NCBI RefSeq assembly: GCF_001434095.1 | Contig: NZ_AZDS01000003.1 | Coordinates: 124,001 to 188,000 of the forward strand | Direction: 5' to 3' | From: Fructilactobacillus fructivorans | Lineage (GTDB): Bacteria; Bacillota; Bacilli; Lactobacillales; Lactobacillaceae | DNA: 64,000 nucleotides | Part shown: one piece after another, positions 29,916 through 38,138 of the stretch | Layout: the number at the start of each line of letters is the position of its first letter | Position numbering within the stretch: position 1 is the stretch's first letter | Translations under genes and position numbers: made by a program | The notes under the pieces: generated by a model | What the model saw: the letters and a program-made list of their open reading frames with translations, nothing else | Told to the model about the DNA's origin: nothing | Databases searched by the model: none

Positions 29916-31052
29916 ATGACTAAAAATAAAAAGCACGTTGCGCTATTATTCGGTGGAAATTCATCAGAGCACGACGTCTCAAAAAGATCCGCGCATAATA
30001 TTTATGATGCGATGGACAAGGATAAGTACGAAGTCAGCTTATTCTTAATTACCAAAAATGGAATTGTCTTGAGCAATGAAGCTTCTCACCGTGTATTTGA
30101 CGGTGAGAATGAAGCTGATGTAGTAAAAGACGAGATTCCCAAGTTAGACATGAATAATCCCTTAGCACCTATCATTAATTTTGATAGTACTAGTGATATT
30201 GATGTTTTCTTTCCAATTATTCACGGAAATCTTGGTGAAGACGGAACGATTCAAGGGTTGTTACGGTTAATGAACAAGCCATACGTGGGTAGTGGAATCT
30301 TAGCTTCAGCAATGGCATATGATAAAGACATTACTAAGAAAATCTTAGATGAAGCTGGGATTAACAACACTAAATACGTATTGTTAACTCCAGATAATCG
30401 AAAAGATTGGAATTATGATAAGTTGGCAACAAAGCTGGGTTCTTTAATGTTTATCAAACCCGCTAATCAAGGATCTTCAATTGGAATTCATCAGGTTCAT
30501 AATCAAGCAGAACTAGCAAGTGGATTAAACGATGCTTTTCGTTATGACAATAAAATTTTGATCGAAGAAGCAATTGAAGGTCCAGAAGAGGTTGAAATTT
30601 CTATTTTAGGAAATGAGGACCCTAAGGCTTCTAAACTTGGTGCAATTAAGGTTCCCGCTGATGATAAATTCTATACTTATGACAATAAGTTTGTAGATGC
30701 TAGTCAGGTTCAATTTACCATCCCAGTTCAATTACCTGATGGAGTTGATGATCAAATCACTAAAATGGCACTTGGAGCGTACAAAGCACTTGGATTAAAG
30801 GGAATGGCTCGAATTGATTTTCTGGTATCTAAAGACTTCAAACCATATTTAAGCGAAGTTAATACTTTGCCTGGATTTACAAACATCTCTTTATATCCTC
30901 AACTTTGGGAAGCTTCTGGAATTAGTTACACTGATTTGATTGATCAATTAATTGAATTAGCATATGCGGAGTTTAATCGTCAATCTAAAATTCTTCATGA
31001 TTTTAAGCCACTTCAAAAGGGTGACCAGAAAAAAGTTTATGAAGATAAATAA
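29916..31052 (+). CDS. ddl: D-alanine--D-lactate/D-alanine ligase (Phe-type)
   Basis: An ATP-grasp ligase making the D-Ala-D-X end of peptidoglycan precursors. ATG 29916 follows AGAGGTG and gives 378 residues. The N-terminal GGNSSEHDVS loop, the ATP-grasp domain with KPANQGSSIG (181-190) and the C-terminal SEVNTLPGFTNISLYP segment are intact. In the omega loop, FYTYDNKF, residue 259 is Phe. In D-Ala-D-Ala ligases this position is Tyr (Tyr216 of E. coli DdlB); Phe is the mark of D-Ala-D-Lac ligases of vancomycin-resistant Leuconostoc and many lactobacilli. D-Ala-D-Lac activity is therefore inferred. It is a single-gene unit with a perfect terminator. Confidence 0.95.
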   Translation: MTKNKKHVALLFGGNSSEHDVSKRSAHNIYDAMDKDKYEVSLFLITKNGIVLSNEASHRVFDGENEADVVKDEIPKLDMNNPLAPIINFDSTSDIDVFFPIIHGNLGEDGTIQGLLRLMNKPYVGSGILASAMAYDKDITKKILDEAGINNTKYVLLTPDNRKDWNYDKLATKLGSLMFIKPANQGSSIGIHQVHNQAELASGLNDAFRYDNKILIEEAIEGPEEVEISILGNEDPKASKLGAIKVPADDKFYTYDNKFVDASQVQFTIPVQLPDGVDDQITKMALGAYKALGLKGMARIDFLVSKDFKPYLSEVNTLPGFTNISLYPQLWEASGISYTDLIDQLIELAYAEFNRQSKILHDFKPLQKGDQKKVYEDK

Positions 31053-31054
31053 AC

Positions 31055-31092
31055 AAAAAAGATTATGACTTAATTTAGTCATAATCTTTTTT
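31055..31092 (+). terminator. Terminator of ddl
   Basis: A perfect 16-bp stem (AAAAAAGATTATGACT/AGTCATAATCTTTTTT) with a 6-base loop begins right after the stop. Confidence 0.92.
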
Positions 31093-31137
31093 GTTTTTAA
31101 GAATTGTTGCGTATTTACTTGGTAGGAGGTGATAATG

Positions 31138-31716
31138 ATGAAAAGATGTGATTGGGCTACCAAAAGTCTACAGCTAATGGATTATCATGATACCAAATGG
31201 GGCGTTCCTGATTATGATGAACAATCGTTGTTTCGAGATTTGTCACTTGAAATTATGCAAGCTGGCCTTCAATGGAATCTAATTTTAAAAAAATTAGATG
31301 GATTGGATGATATTTATCATCAATTTGACTTCGGTTACCTTGCTTATCATTTCGAGGAGGTTAGAAGGGGAGCCTTGAATGATGTCCGAGGAATTCGAAA
31401 TCGATCTAAAATCGAGGCAATTTTAACGAATGCCCAAATTATGGCTGAATTAGAAGCGCAAAATATCCATTTTTTTGACCAACTATGGCAATTAGTTAAT
31501 TACACGCCAATTGATCATTTAGTTAGTAATGATCAAGTTAATTTGGATGAAATGAAACCAATGATGGAAAAGTTTAAGCGTATGTTTCAAAAATACCATT
31601 TTAAAAGAGTTGGTCCCATGACGCTCTATTCTTTTTTACAAGCATCAGGAATCGTTAATGATCATGATGTTGAGTGCTTTAGGCACGATGAGATTTTGAA
31701 ATACAGAGGGAGATGA
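31138..31716 (+). CDS. tag: DNA-3-methyladenine glycosylase I
   Basis: Removes 3-methyladenine from alkylated DNA, starting base-excision repair. The 192-residue protein follows the Tag pattern: MKRCDWA with the zinc Cys, YHDTKWGVP, the LEIMQAGLQW segment with catalytic Glu and Trp, and the C-terminal zinc ligands in GIVNDHDVECF. Two or three starts fit behind AGGAGGTGAT; ATG 31138 matches the family opening. The stop overlaps the first possible start of the next gene (ATGA). Confidence 0.93.
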   Translation: MKRCDWATKSLQLMDYHDTKWGVPDYDEQSLFRDLSLEIMQAGLQWNLILKKLDGLDDIYHQFDFGYLAYHFEEVRRGALNDVRGIRNRSKIEAILTNAQIMAELEAQNIHFFDQLWQLVNYTPIDHLVSNDQVNLDEMKPMMEKFKRMFQKYHFKRVGPMTLYSFLQASGIVNDHDVECFRHDEILKYRGR

Positions 31717-31733
31717 CGGGCTTGGAAGTCATC

Positions 31734-32618
31734 ATGCCCTCAAAAGCGTTATTAAAAAAGATCGGAATAAGGATTAGAAAACGACGGTTGGACCTTCATA
31801 TGACCCAGGCAGAATTAGCAAAAGGTCTTTGTACTCAATCGACGATTAGTGCGTTGGAAAACGATGGTTGTTTTAACCAATGGAGTATTATCCCAAAGAT
31901 TGTATCACGATTAGGGATGAATCTGGATGAGATGTGTGTTTCTAATAATTACTGCTACGCCAAAGAATTATTGAAGCAAATTGAGTGTAAATTACTCCAC
32001 TATCATTTTGAAAAGGCCAACACCATCATCAAAACGATCAAAGTTGAAAATATTGATTCAAAAGAAATTAAGGGACGTTATTATTGTGAACGTGGATTTG
32101 CTGAATTATTTTGCGGTGTTTCTTTAGACGAAGTCACTTTATGTTTTCATACGATGATTGATACCTATGCAGTTAAGGCGAATGTTGTTTGTACAGCATG
32201 GAGTTACTTAGGGATGTCCATCTCATATCGTAGATTGGGATGTCAAAAATTAGCCCATAAGTACTTAGATGATGCATTAATGAGAATGCATTATCTGCTT
32301 CATCAAAAGCAGACGAATTTAAACGAACGCTACATTATCATTAAGTTAGGATTAGCGATTGTTACCTTTGCGTTTATTTCTAACAATTACCAACTGGTTA
32401 TCAATGAATCGAATCGGATGATTGCTTATTTAAAGCGTAAATATTCTTTTTATTGTTTGAAATCATTTTATAGTTTGAAGTACTTGAGTTATAAACAGGA
32501 AAAATTATGTTCAAAAGCTAAAGCGATCCAGAACAAGATTAACTTGTTGAATGGGGTTCGTGATAGTGGGAGAATTGATAAATTATTAAAAATTGCCAAA
32601 CAAAAAAGCATTCGTTAA
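31734..32618 (+). CDS. XRE-type regulator of the PlcR/Rgg-like kind
   Basis: A probable DNA-binding regulator of about 294 residues. Residues 8-65 form a helix-turn-helix of the XRE type (RIRKRRLDLHMTQAELAKGL, then CTQSTISALEN). The remaining 220 residues are all helical, with repeated Tyr/Leu pairs like the TPR peptide-sensing region of PlcR and Rgg proteins. It contains many Cys (at least nine). The start is uncertain: ATG 31713 overlaps the tag stop with AGGGAG too close, whereas ATG 31734 has a modest GGAAG. No small signal-peptide gene is visible next to it. Its targets are unknown; control by peptide is only inferred. Confidence 0.78.
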   Translation: MPSKALLKKIGIRIRKRRLDLHMTQAELAKGLCTQSTISALENDGCFNQWSIIPKIVSRLGMNLDEMCVSNNYCYAKELLKQIECKLLHYHFEKANTIIKTIKVENIDSKEIKGRYYCERGFAELFCGVSLDEVTLCFHTMIDTYAVKANVVCTAWSYLGMSISYRRLGCQKLAHKYLDDALMRMHYLLHQKQTNLNERYIIIKLGLAIVTFAFISNNYQLVINESNRMIAYLKRKYSFYCLKSFYSLKYLSYKQEKLCSKAKAIQNKINLLNGVRDSGRIDKLLKIAKQKSIR

Positions 32619-32637
32619 ATTCAACGAATGCTTTTTT
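32602..32637. terminator. Bidirectional terminator between the regulator and usp
   Basis: The stem AAAGCATTCGTT/AACGAATGCTTT has A and T runs on its flanks and lies between convergent genes. Confidence 0.88.
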
Positions 32638-32640
32638 GTT

Positions 32641-33132
32641 TTATTTAGTAACTTTTTGTTTTCCCTTTTTAGGATCAACTTTTTGGTTATTTAAGTTAGT
32701 TCTAACAACTAAAACGTCACAAATAGCCATTCGCGTTACATATTCGGTCACAGAACCAATTAGTAAGCGTTCAACAGCATTTAATCCAGTAGCTCCAATC
32801 ATGATCAAATCAATGTTTAATTTGGTTGGTAACTCTTTAGAAATAATTGTTTTAGGTGCCCCATATTCGATTGAGTAATCAACTTTGTCAACACCATCAT
32901 CCTTGGCTTCACGAGCATATTGTTCTAGGGTTTTCTTAGCGTTTTGCGTTACTTCTTCAACCACGGAAGTATCAAAACTAGAAATGTTTTGAAAAGCTCG
33001 AGTATCCACAACGTGAACAATGTGCAAATGAGCATCATTTCGTTTAGCGACAGCAACGGCTTTTTTAAAAGCTAATTCGGATTCGTATGAACCATCAACG
33101 GGAACTAAGATATTATTGTATTCTTGTAGCAT
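32641..33132 (-). CDS. Universal stress protein (UspA family)
   Basis: A 163-residue cytoplasmic alpha/beta protein of the Usp family. Its opening, NILVPVDGSYESELAFKKA, and the ATP-binding pattern near the end (GATGLNAVERLLIGSVTEYV, a G-x2-G-x9-G-S motif) indicate an ATP-binding Usp. A short basic tail (NNQKVDPKKGKQKVTK) extends past the usual end. ATG 33132 follows GAGGTGG. Family members respond to starvation or acid stress; the specific role here is unknown. Confidence 0.92.
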   Translation of the reverse strand: MLQEYNNILVPVDGSYESELAFKKAVAVAKRNDAHLHIVHVVDTRAFQNISSFDTSVVEEVTQNAKKTLEQYAREAKDDGVDKVDYSIEYGAPKTIISKELPTKLNIDLIMIGATGLNAVERLLIGSVTEYVTRMAICDVLVVRTNLNNQKVDPKKGKQKVTK

Positions 33133-33200
33133 AAAAACCACCTCAATGTTTTATTTAACTTAATTCTAGTATTTTTTACTTGAAAAGTCAGATATAAAGG

Positions 33201-33485
33201 TTATTTATCCATGTACTGAATGATAAAAACTTCTGGAATAACAGCACATAAACAGCCGGCACATAAGACTAACAACGTGAAAACGGTGTTGTCAAAGAAC
33301 AATGAAATAATCCCGAAAATTGCTACTACGAGCAGTATGATTCCACTAATAATTAAAATGATCCTTAATGAAGGAAATTTTTCAGGATGAAAGAGAAGGA
33401 AACTTTTATGAGCATGAGTTAAAAAGTAGATTCCGTTAATAATTAAAATTACGGAGAAAAATAACATTAAGACTTTGATGAGCAT
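33201..33485 (-). CDS. Small three-helix membrane protein, unknown function
   Basis: I do not recognise this 94-residue protein. It has three hydrophobic helices (about residues 2-21, 41-64 and 68-90) and a short loop with FHPEKFPSLR. Its ribosome site (AAAGGAATAG) lies in the end of rarA, six bases upstream, so the two are probably co-transcribed. No link to rarA function is implied. Confidence 0.7.
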   Translation of the reverse strand: MLIKVLMLFFSVILIINGIYFLTHAHKSFLLFHPEKFPSLRIILIISGIILLVVAIFGIISLFFDNTVFTLLVLCAGCLCAVIPEVFIIQYMDK

Positions 33486-33491
33486 TAAAAA

Positions 33492-34778
33492 CTATTCCTT
33501 TCCGTGATGCTTTTCAGCTTCATTAATTTTTTGATATTGATCAGCTAACGCTTTTTCGTATTTTCCGTTTAATTTTGGTTGGTAGTATTTCGCATCCTTA
33601 ATTTTATCCGGAAGATATTGTTGTTGCACCCAATCGTTTGGGTAATTATGTGGATATTTATAGCCAACATGTCCCAGCCTCTTAGCACCCTTAAAGTGGG
33701 TGTCCTTAAGGTGATTGGGAATATCGCCATAATTTCCTGATTTTACATCTGATAGAGCATTATCGATAGCTTTAATGCCAGAATTAGATTTTGGTGATAG
33801 GCACAAATCAATAATCGCATCAGCCAAGGGAATCCGTCCCTCAGGAAGACCCAGCTTATCAGCAGCTTGCACCGCATTAACAGTTCTAGCAGCAGCTGCA
33901 GGATTAGCCAAACCAATATCCTCGTAAGCAATTACCATTAGTCTACGGGTTAATGAATTTAAATCACCTGATTCAATTAAACGTGAGGCATAATGAAGGG
34001 CGGCATTGACATCTGAGCCACGAATCGACTTTTGAAGGGCTGATACCACATTATAGTGAGCATCACCATTCTTATCCTGACTGAGGGCCTTCTTTTGTAG
34101 ACAAGCTTCAATGTCAGAAAGGGTAAGATGAATAATACCATCCTTATCGGGTTCAGTTGATTTAACTGATAATTCTAATGCGTTTAATGCGCTTCTTAAA
34201 TCACCATTCGTACTGTGAACTAAGAAGCGCATTGCATTATGATCAATTTTAACGTTTAACTTACCTAGTCCATTCTCTTTATCAGTTAATGCTCGTTCAA
34301 CGGCTTTTTTAATATCATCACTACTTAATGGATGAACCTGAAAAATTTCAGTTCGGGAACGAATGGCTGGACTAATATTAATGTATGGATTTTCAGTTGT
34401 AGCACCAATGAGGATAATTTGTCCGCTTTCAAGTAAGGGTAGCAAAAAATCTTGTTTGGTCTTATCCAATCGGTGAATTTCATCTAAAAGAAGAACCACC
34501 GTACCGCTCATTTTTGCTTCCTCAGCGACAGCCTGAAGATCCTTCTTAGTATCAGTAGCTGCGTTTAACATTCGAAATGCATATTTAGTCGATCCAGCGA
34601 TTGCACTTGCAATGCTAGTCTTTCCCGTACCAGGGGGTCCATATAGAATCATCGATGATAGTATTTTTGCCTTTACCATTCGATCAATAATTTTGCCCGG
34701 TCCAACTAAGTCTTGTTGACCAACAATATCTTCAATTTTAGTAGGTCTCATCCGATAGGCGAGGGGCTTTTGCATCAT
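33492..34778 (-). CDS. rarA: Replication-associated recombination protein RarA (MgsA)
   Basis: A AAA+ ATPase that acts at stalled replication forks and gaps. The 428-residue protein opens with LAYRMRPTKIEDIVGQQ, has Walker A GPPGTGKT at about 46-53, Walker B LLLDEIHRL at about 97-105 and the GATTENPYI sensor, and ends with the RarA-specific C-terminal region (HLKDTHFKGAKRLGHVGYKYPH). This last region tells it from RuvB and DnaX. It lies 11 bases downstream of the DUF1694 gene on the same strand. Confidence 0.95.
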   Translation of the reverse strand: MMQKPLAYRMRPTKIEDIVGQQDLVGPGKIIDRMVKAKILSSMILYGPPGTGKTSIASAIAGSTKYAFRMLNAATDTKKDLQAVAEEAKMSGTVVLLLDEIHRLDKTKQDFLLPLLESGQIILIGATTENPYINISPAIRSRTEIFQVHPLSSDDIKKAVERALTDKENGLGKLNVKIDHNAMRFLVHSTNGDLRSALNALELSVKSTEPDKDGIIHLTLSDIEACLQKKALSQDKNGDAHYNVVSALQKSIRGSDVNAALHYASRLIESGDLNSLTRRLMVIAYEDIGLANPAAAARTVNAVQAADKLGLPEGRIPLADAIIDLCLSPKSNSGIKAIDNALSDVKSGNYGDIPNHLKDTHFKGAKRLGHVGYKYPHNYPNDWVQQQYLPDKIKDAKYYQPKLNGKYEKALADQYQKINEAEKHHGKE

Positions 34779-34789
34779 ATATCTTCTTT

Positions 34790-35251
34790 CTACTTATGAA
34801 ATAAACGTGAAAACCAAGATTCAGATTTTTTAGGTTGATCGTCTTGCTTCTTACTACTAGTCTTGTCAGGGTCAAAGTCAATTTGATCTTGATGGATTGC
34901 TTCCGGTGCAACGAGAACGACCGCATATTCGTCAGGTTTAGTTCCGTAAGCACTGTTATTTTTCAAAGTGAATTTAGCGTTATTTTGGCTCGCTAACTTC
35001 ATGTAGGGCTGCTGCTGTTCCTCAGGAATATTACCATTAATGAAAAGTTGGTAATTAGGATGTTGTTTCATTTTGTCACTTAATTGATCAATCGCATTTT
35101 GGTTTTTATCATCAGCAACCGTAATTGCAAAATCGACTCTTTCACGAAAGGTTCCTAGGTATTTTCTTTGTTCATCAGGATTAATCTGAGGGGAATTCCC
35201 ACTCATTGCTTGATCGAGACGATTTTGAACTGATCCTTTGTCATCTGCCAT
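34790..35251 (-). CDS. DUF1694 (YueI-like) protein
   Basis: A 153-residue cytoplasmic protein. The family pattern is visible: PQINPDEQRKYLGTFRERV near 20-40, a middle alpha/beta region, and EYAVVLVAPEAIH near 108-120. The tail (KKSESWFSRLFHK) is basic with aromatic residues and could touch the membrane; this is inference. Function is unknown. The ATG lies after AAGGAGCAAATATT. It is probably co-transcribed with rarA. Confidence 0.82.
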   Translation of the reverse strand: MADDKGSVQNRLDQAMSGNSPQINPDEQRKYLGTFRERVDFAITVADDKNQNAIDQLSDKMKQHPNYQLFINGNIPEEQQQPYMKLASQNNAKFTLKNNSAYGTKPDEYAVVLVAPEAIHQDQIDFDPDKTSSKKQDDQPKKSESWFSRLFHK

Positions 35252-35309
35252 AATATTTGCTCCTTATTGGGTATTTATTATATTTTAACATTAAAGAAAA
35301 TGGAGATAC

Positions 35310-35341
35310 AAAAAGGCGGTCTCAATTGAGATCGCCTTTTT
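35310..35341. terminator. Terminator of rpsD
   Basis: The near-perfect stem AAAAAGGCGGTCTCAA/TTGAGATCGCCTTTTT allows one G-T pair. It sits 19 bases beyond the rpsD stop on the minus strand and may also act on the plus strand. Confidence 0.85.
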
Positions 35342-35359
35342 GTGAACAGACACAATATT

Positions 35360-35965
35360 TTAACGGTTGTAGTATTCAACAACTAATGAAGTATCGATAT
35401 CTGCATTTAATTCATCTGGTTGTGGGTATCTAGTTAATGAACCTTCAAGCTTATCAGCATCAAATGATACGTAAGCAGGACGGCTAACAACTGATTCAAC
35501 AGCTTCTTTGATGATTCCCATATCTTTATCCTTTTCACGAACGCCAATTACTTGGCCGGGCTTGACTTCGTAAGAAGGGATGTCAACACGTTTGCCATCA
35601 ACAGTGATGTGACCATGGTTTACTAATTGTCTAGCTTGTCTTCTAGTAGTAGCTAAACCTAAACGGTAAACCATGTTATCTAAACGGCTTTCAAGCATAA
35701 TTTCAAAGTTGTCACCATGCTTACCTTCACGAATCTTATCAGAGCGGTTAAACAATGAGTAAAATTGACGTTCAGTTAAACCATACATGTAACGTAACTT
35801 TTGCTTTTCACGTAATTGAACACCATATTCTGAGAGTTTTTGGCGACGACCTTGGCCGTGAACACCGGGAGCATATGGGCGACGTTGTAATTCCTTACCA
35901 GTACCTGATAAAGAAACTCCAAGACGACGAGAAATTCTCCAACTTGGACCTGTATATCTTGACAT
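35360..35965 (-). CDS. rpsD: Ribosomal protein S4
   Basis: A 16S rRNA-binding protein that starts assembly of the 30S body. Its 201 residues start at ATG 35965 ([16 protein letters not shown]) behind GGAGG; the upstream in-frame ATG adds residues outside the family pattern. The S4 RNA-binding domain is present ([37 protein letters not shown]). There is no zinc-binding Cys set, so it is the zinc-free form. As in other Firmicutes, the gene stands alone with a structured leader, which suggests self-repression. Confidence 0.97.
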   Translation of the reverse strand: MSRYTGPSWRISRRLGVSLSGTGKELQRRPYAPGVHGQGRRQKLSEYGVQLREKQKLRYMYGLTERQFYSLFNRSDKIREGKHGDNFEIMLESRLDNMVYRLGLATTRRQARQLVNHGHITVDGKRVDIPSYEVKPGQVIGVREKDKDMGIIKEAVESVVSRPAYVSFDADKLEGSLTRYPQPDELNADIDTSLVVEYYNR

Positions 35966-36130
35966 AAATGAATCCTCCAATAAAATATTTGGAGTAAAAT
36001 AACGATGTGCGCTTAGTATTCGTGCATATTCCTCTGAATTTTCGCCTCAGCAGCCAATGGGTTACTAATTAAACTATAAGTAGCAAGAACATGTTGACGA
36101 GCTTACCGCGTACTGCTGCATTATTTTACA
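35966..36130 (-). promoter_or_regulatory. Structured leader of rpsD, candidate S4 autoregulatory RNA
   Basis: About 165 bases precede rpsD without a gene. On the minus strand CAGCAG (complement of 36113-36118) can pair with CTGCTG (complement of 36048-36053), and a smaller CTGA/TTCAG hairpin with a GCGA-rich loop follows at 36034-36050. Firmicute rpsD genes are known to be repressed by S4 binding a pseudoknotted leader. The match to that class is inferred, not shown. Confidence 0.5.
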
Positions 36131-36297
36131 CAAGCCTAATTATATGAAACTAAAGCATAAAAGTCAATGTAACATTAGAATTTGTGATGGTAAAAATTGG
36201 GAATGCTACCATACGTTTTGCCCATTTATGATATAATTATTTTAATAACAAGGAAAAGAATTTATACATAATTAATTTGTTGAAGGACGGATATTTA

Positions 36298-38016
36298 ATG
36301 GTTAACGTCATTATTGGAATTTTAGTTGTAGTAGCTGTGATTTATTTTGCAGTTGTCATGTATCAACATCATTTATTAAAGATTGCAGAAGGAATCGAGG
36401 GCCGCGTTAAGCGGTTGAATGATCTGAATCTGCAGAATGAAATTAACAAGGTAAAGGATATTGGTCTAACGGGAGATTCACTGAGTAGTGTTAATAGTGC
36501 TCAGGCTGATTTTAATAATGTTACTAACAATTTAATTCCAACCATCAAGCAGAATGTTGAAGCTGTGAAAAGTGATTCAAAAGGAGTTAATTTTGTTAAA
36601 ACTCGTGATGAATGTTCTGAAGCTGAACAATCCGTCAATACGGCTGAAGATGATGTGAAGGTCATTCGTCAATTTTTAGCCAAAATGAATCAGTTAAATT
36701 CTGAACATAAAAAGGCCATTACTGATCTGGAGGCACGTTATAAAGATTTAAGGAAAAAGTTATTGACTAAAAATGCTTCCTTTGGTCCAGCTATTGATGC
36801 CTTAGAAAATCAATTATCGACCATCGAAGGGACGTTTGATGATTTTTCTAGTCTTTCTAAAAATGGGGATCATGAAAAGGCCGATAAGATATTGGGGGAT
36901 TTAAATAAATCAACTGACCAACTTGAGTTAGACGTTAAAAAGATCCCTCATATCTTTGCTACTAATAACGTTGAATTCAAAAATCAGATTGAAGAAATTA
37001 GTTCAACCCATGCCAAGATGAATGCAAGTGGCTATGAATTTGCAGATGATGAATTTGATGTTTCACTCGAAGAATTAAGAAGTGCGGTTTCGGATAATCT
37101 GAAAAACATTGCCCATTTGGATCTAAAATTAGCGGAAGATTCGGATAATGAGATTGAAACTAAAATTGATCGGCTTTATGACTTAATGGAAAAGCAGTTA
37201 GTCGCTAAGAAAAAGGTTGATAAGAACTTCAAAATTACCGGTGAATACATTCAGCATGCCAAAAAACAGAATCAGATTTTAATTTCAGAGTTAGATCGAC
37301 TAAGTCATAACTATTCGTTAGAACATGGTGAGATTGACAATGCGAATGCTCTTGGCAAACAAATTGATGAAATTGAGGACACGTATAAAAAAGATCGCGA
37401 TGCCATCAATAATAAGGAAGCCATTTATACTCATATTCTGGGGCACATCACCAGTAGTGATAGTCAACTCAATGAAATTGAAAAGAAACAACGCTTAATT
37501 AATGATTCAGTGGCCGACTTTAAGGATGAAGAGCAAAAGGCTCATCAAGTCCTAGATGATCTGGACTTAGAACTTCATGGTATTCAGCGTAAGATTGATG
37601 AATTGAATTTACCGGGAATTTCCCAGGACTATGTTGATTATTTTGGAATTGTTGCTGATGAAATTAAAGATTTGAACCGGACCATGGATAAAGTTAAGAT
37701 CAGTATGGATGATGTGCAAAAACAGCTTAGTGTCATTAAATCAGATCGGGATACCCTCGAAGAAAAAACTGATGATTTAATTGATAGTTCGTCTCTAGCA
37801 GAGCAGGTCATGCAGTACGCTAACCGTTACCGCAATTCAAATCCAGAGATTAGTAGTGCCCTTTCTAAAGCTAAACATCTTTTTGATGATGAATATAAGT
37901 ACCCTGAAAGTCTAGAGACAATTGCAACGGCAATTGATAAGGCTAATCCGGGATCATATAAAAGAATTGAAAATGCCTATTATAAAAATAAACAGGATTC
38001 ACAAAACCAAAAATAA
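36298..38016 (+). CDS. ezrA: Septation ring formation regulator EzrA
   Basis: A membrane-bound division protein that restrains FtsZ rings at wrong sites and takes part in the divisome. ATG 36298 follows AAGGACGG. Its 572 residues have one N-terminal membrane helix (about 3-22, external N-terminus) and then a long coiled-coil region built of spectrin-like helical bundles to the end. Length and layout fit EzrA (about 570 residues). An extended -10 (TGATATAAT) is at 36229-36237. It is transcribed away from rpsD, as in B. subtilis. Confidence 0.92.
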   Translation: MVNVIIGILVVVAVIYFAVVMYQHHLLKIAEGIEGRVKRLNDLNLQNEINKVKDIGLTGDSLSSVNSAQADFNNVTNNLIPTIKQNVEAVKSDSKGVNFVKTRDECSEAEQSVNTAEDDVKVIRQFLAKMNQLNSEHKKAITDLEARYKDLRKKLLTKNASFGPAIDALENQLSTIEGTFDDFSSLSKNGDHEKADKILGDLNKSTDQLELDVKKIPHIFATNNVEFKNQIEEISSTHAKMNASGYEFADDEFDVSLEELRSAVSDNLKNIAHLDLKLAEDSDNEIETKIDRLYDLMEKQLVAKKKVDKNFKITGEYIQHAKKQNQILISELDRLSHNYSLEHGEIDNANALGKQIDEIEDTYKKDRDAINNKEAIYTHILGHITSSDSQLNEIEKKQRLINDSVADFKDEEQKAHQVLDDLDLELHGIQRKIDELNLPGISQDYVDYFGIVADEIKDLNRTMDKVKISMDDVQKQLSVIKSDRDTLEEKTDDLIDSSSLAEQVMQYANRYRNSNPEISSALSKAKHLFDDEYKYPESLETIATAIDKANPGSYKRIENAYYKNKQDSQNQK

Positions 38017-38018
38017 TA

Positions 38019-38066
38019 AAAAACAAGTTGAATTGAAATTATATAATTTCAATTCAACTTGTTTTT
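38019..38066 (+). terminator. Long perfect terminator of ezrA
   Basis: A perfect 22-bp stem with an ATAT loop runs from five A residues to five T residues, immediately after the ezrA stop. Confidence 0.9.
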
Positions 38067-38138
38067 ATTATGATGTAATGCTGGTATAATGAAGTTTGTT
38101 GTAATTTGAACGAATTAAAAATAAGAGGAGATGCCATA

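Noticed and set aside
38019-38066. Long perfect hairpin as a mobile or REP-like repeat
   Set aside because: It directly follows ezrA and ends in a T run, so a terminator explains it; I saw no second copy.
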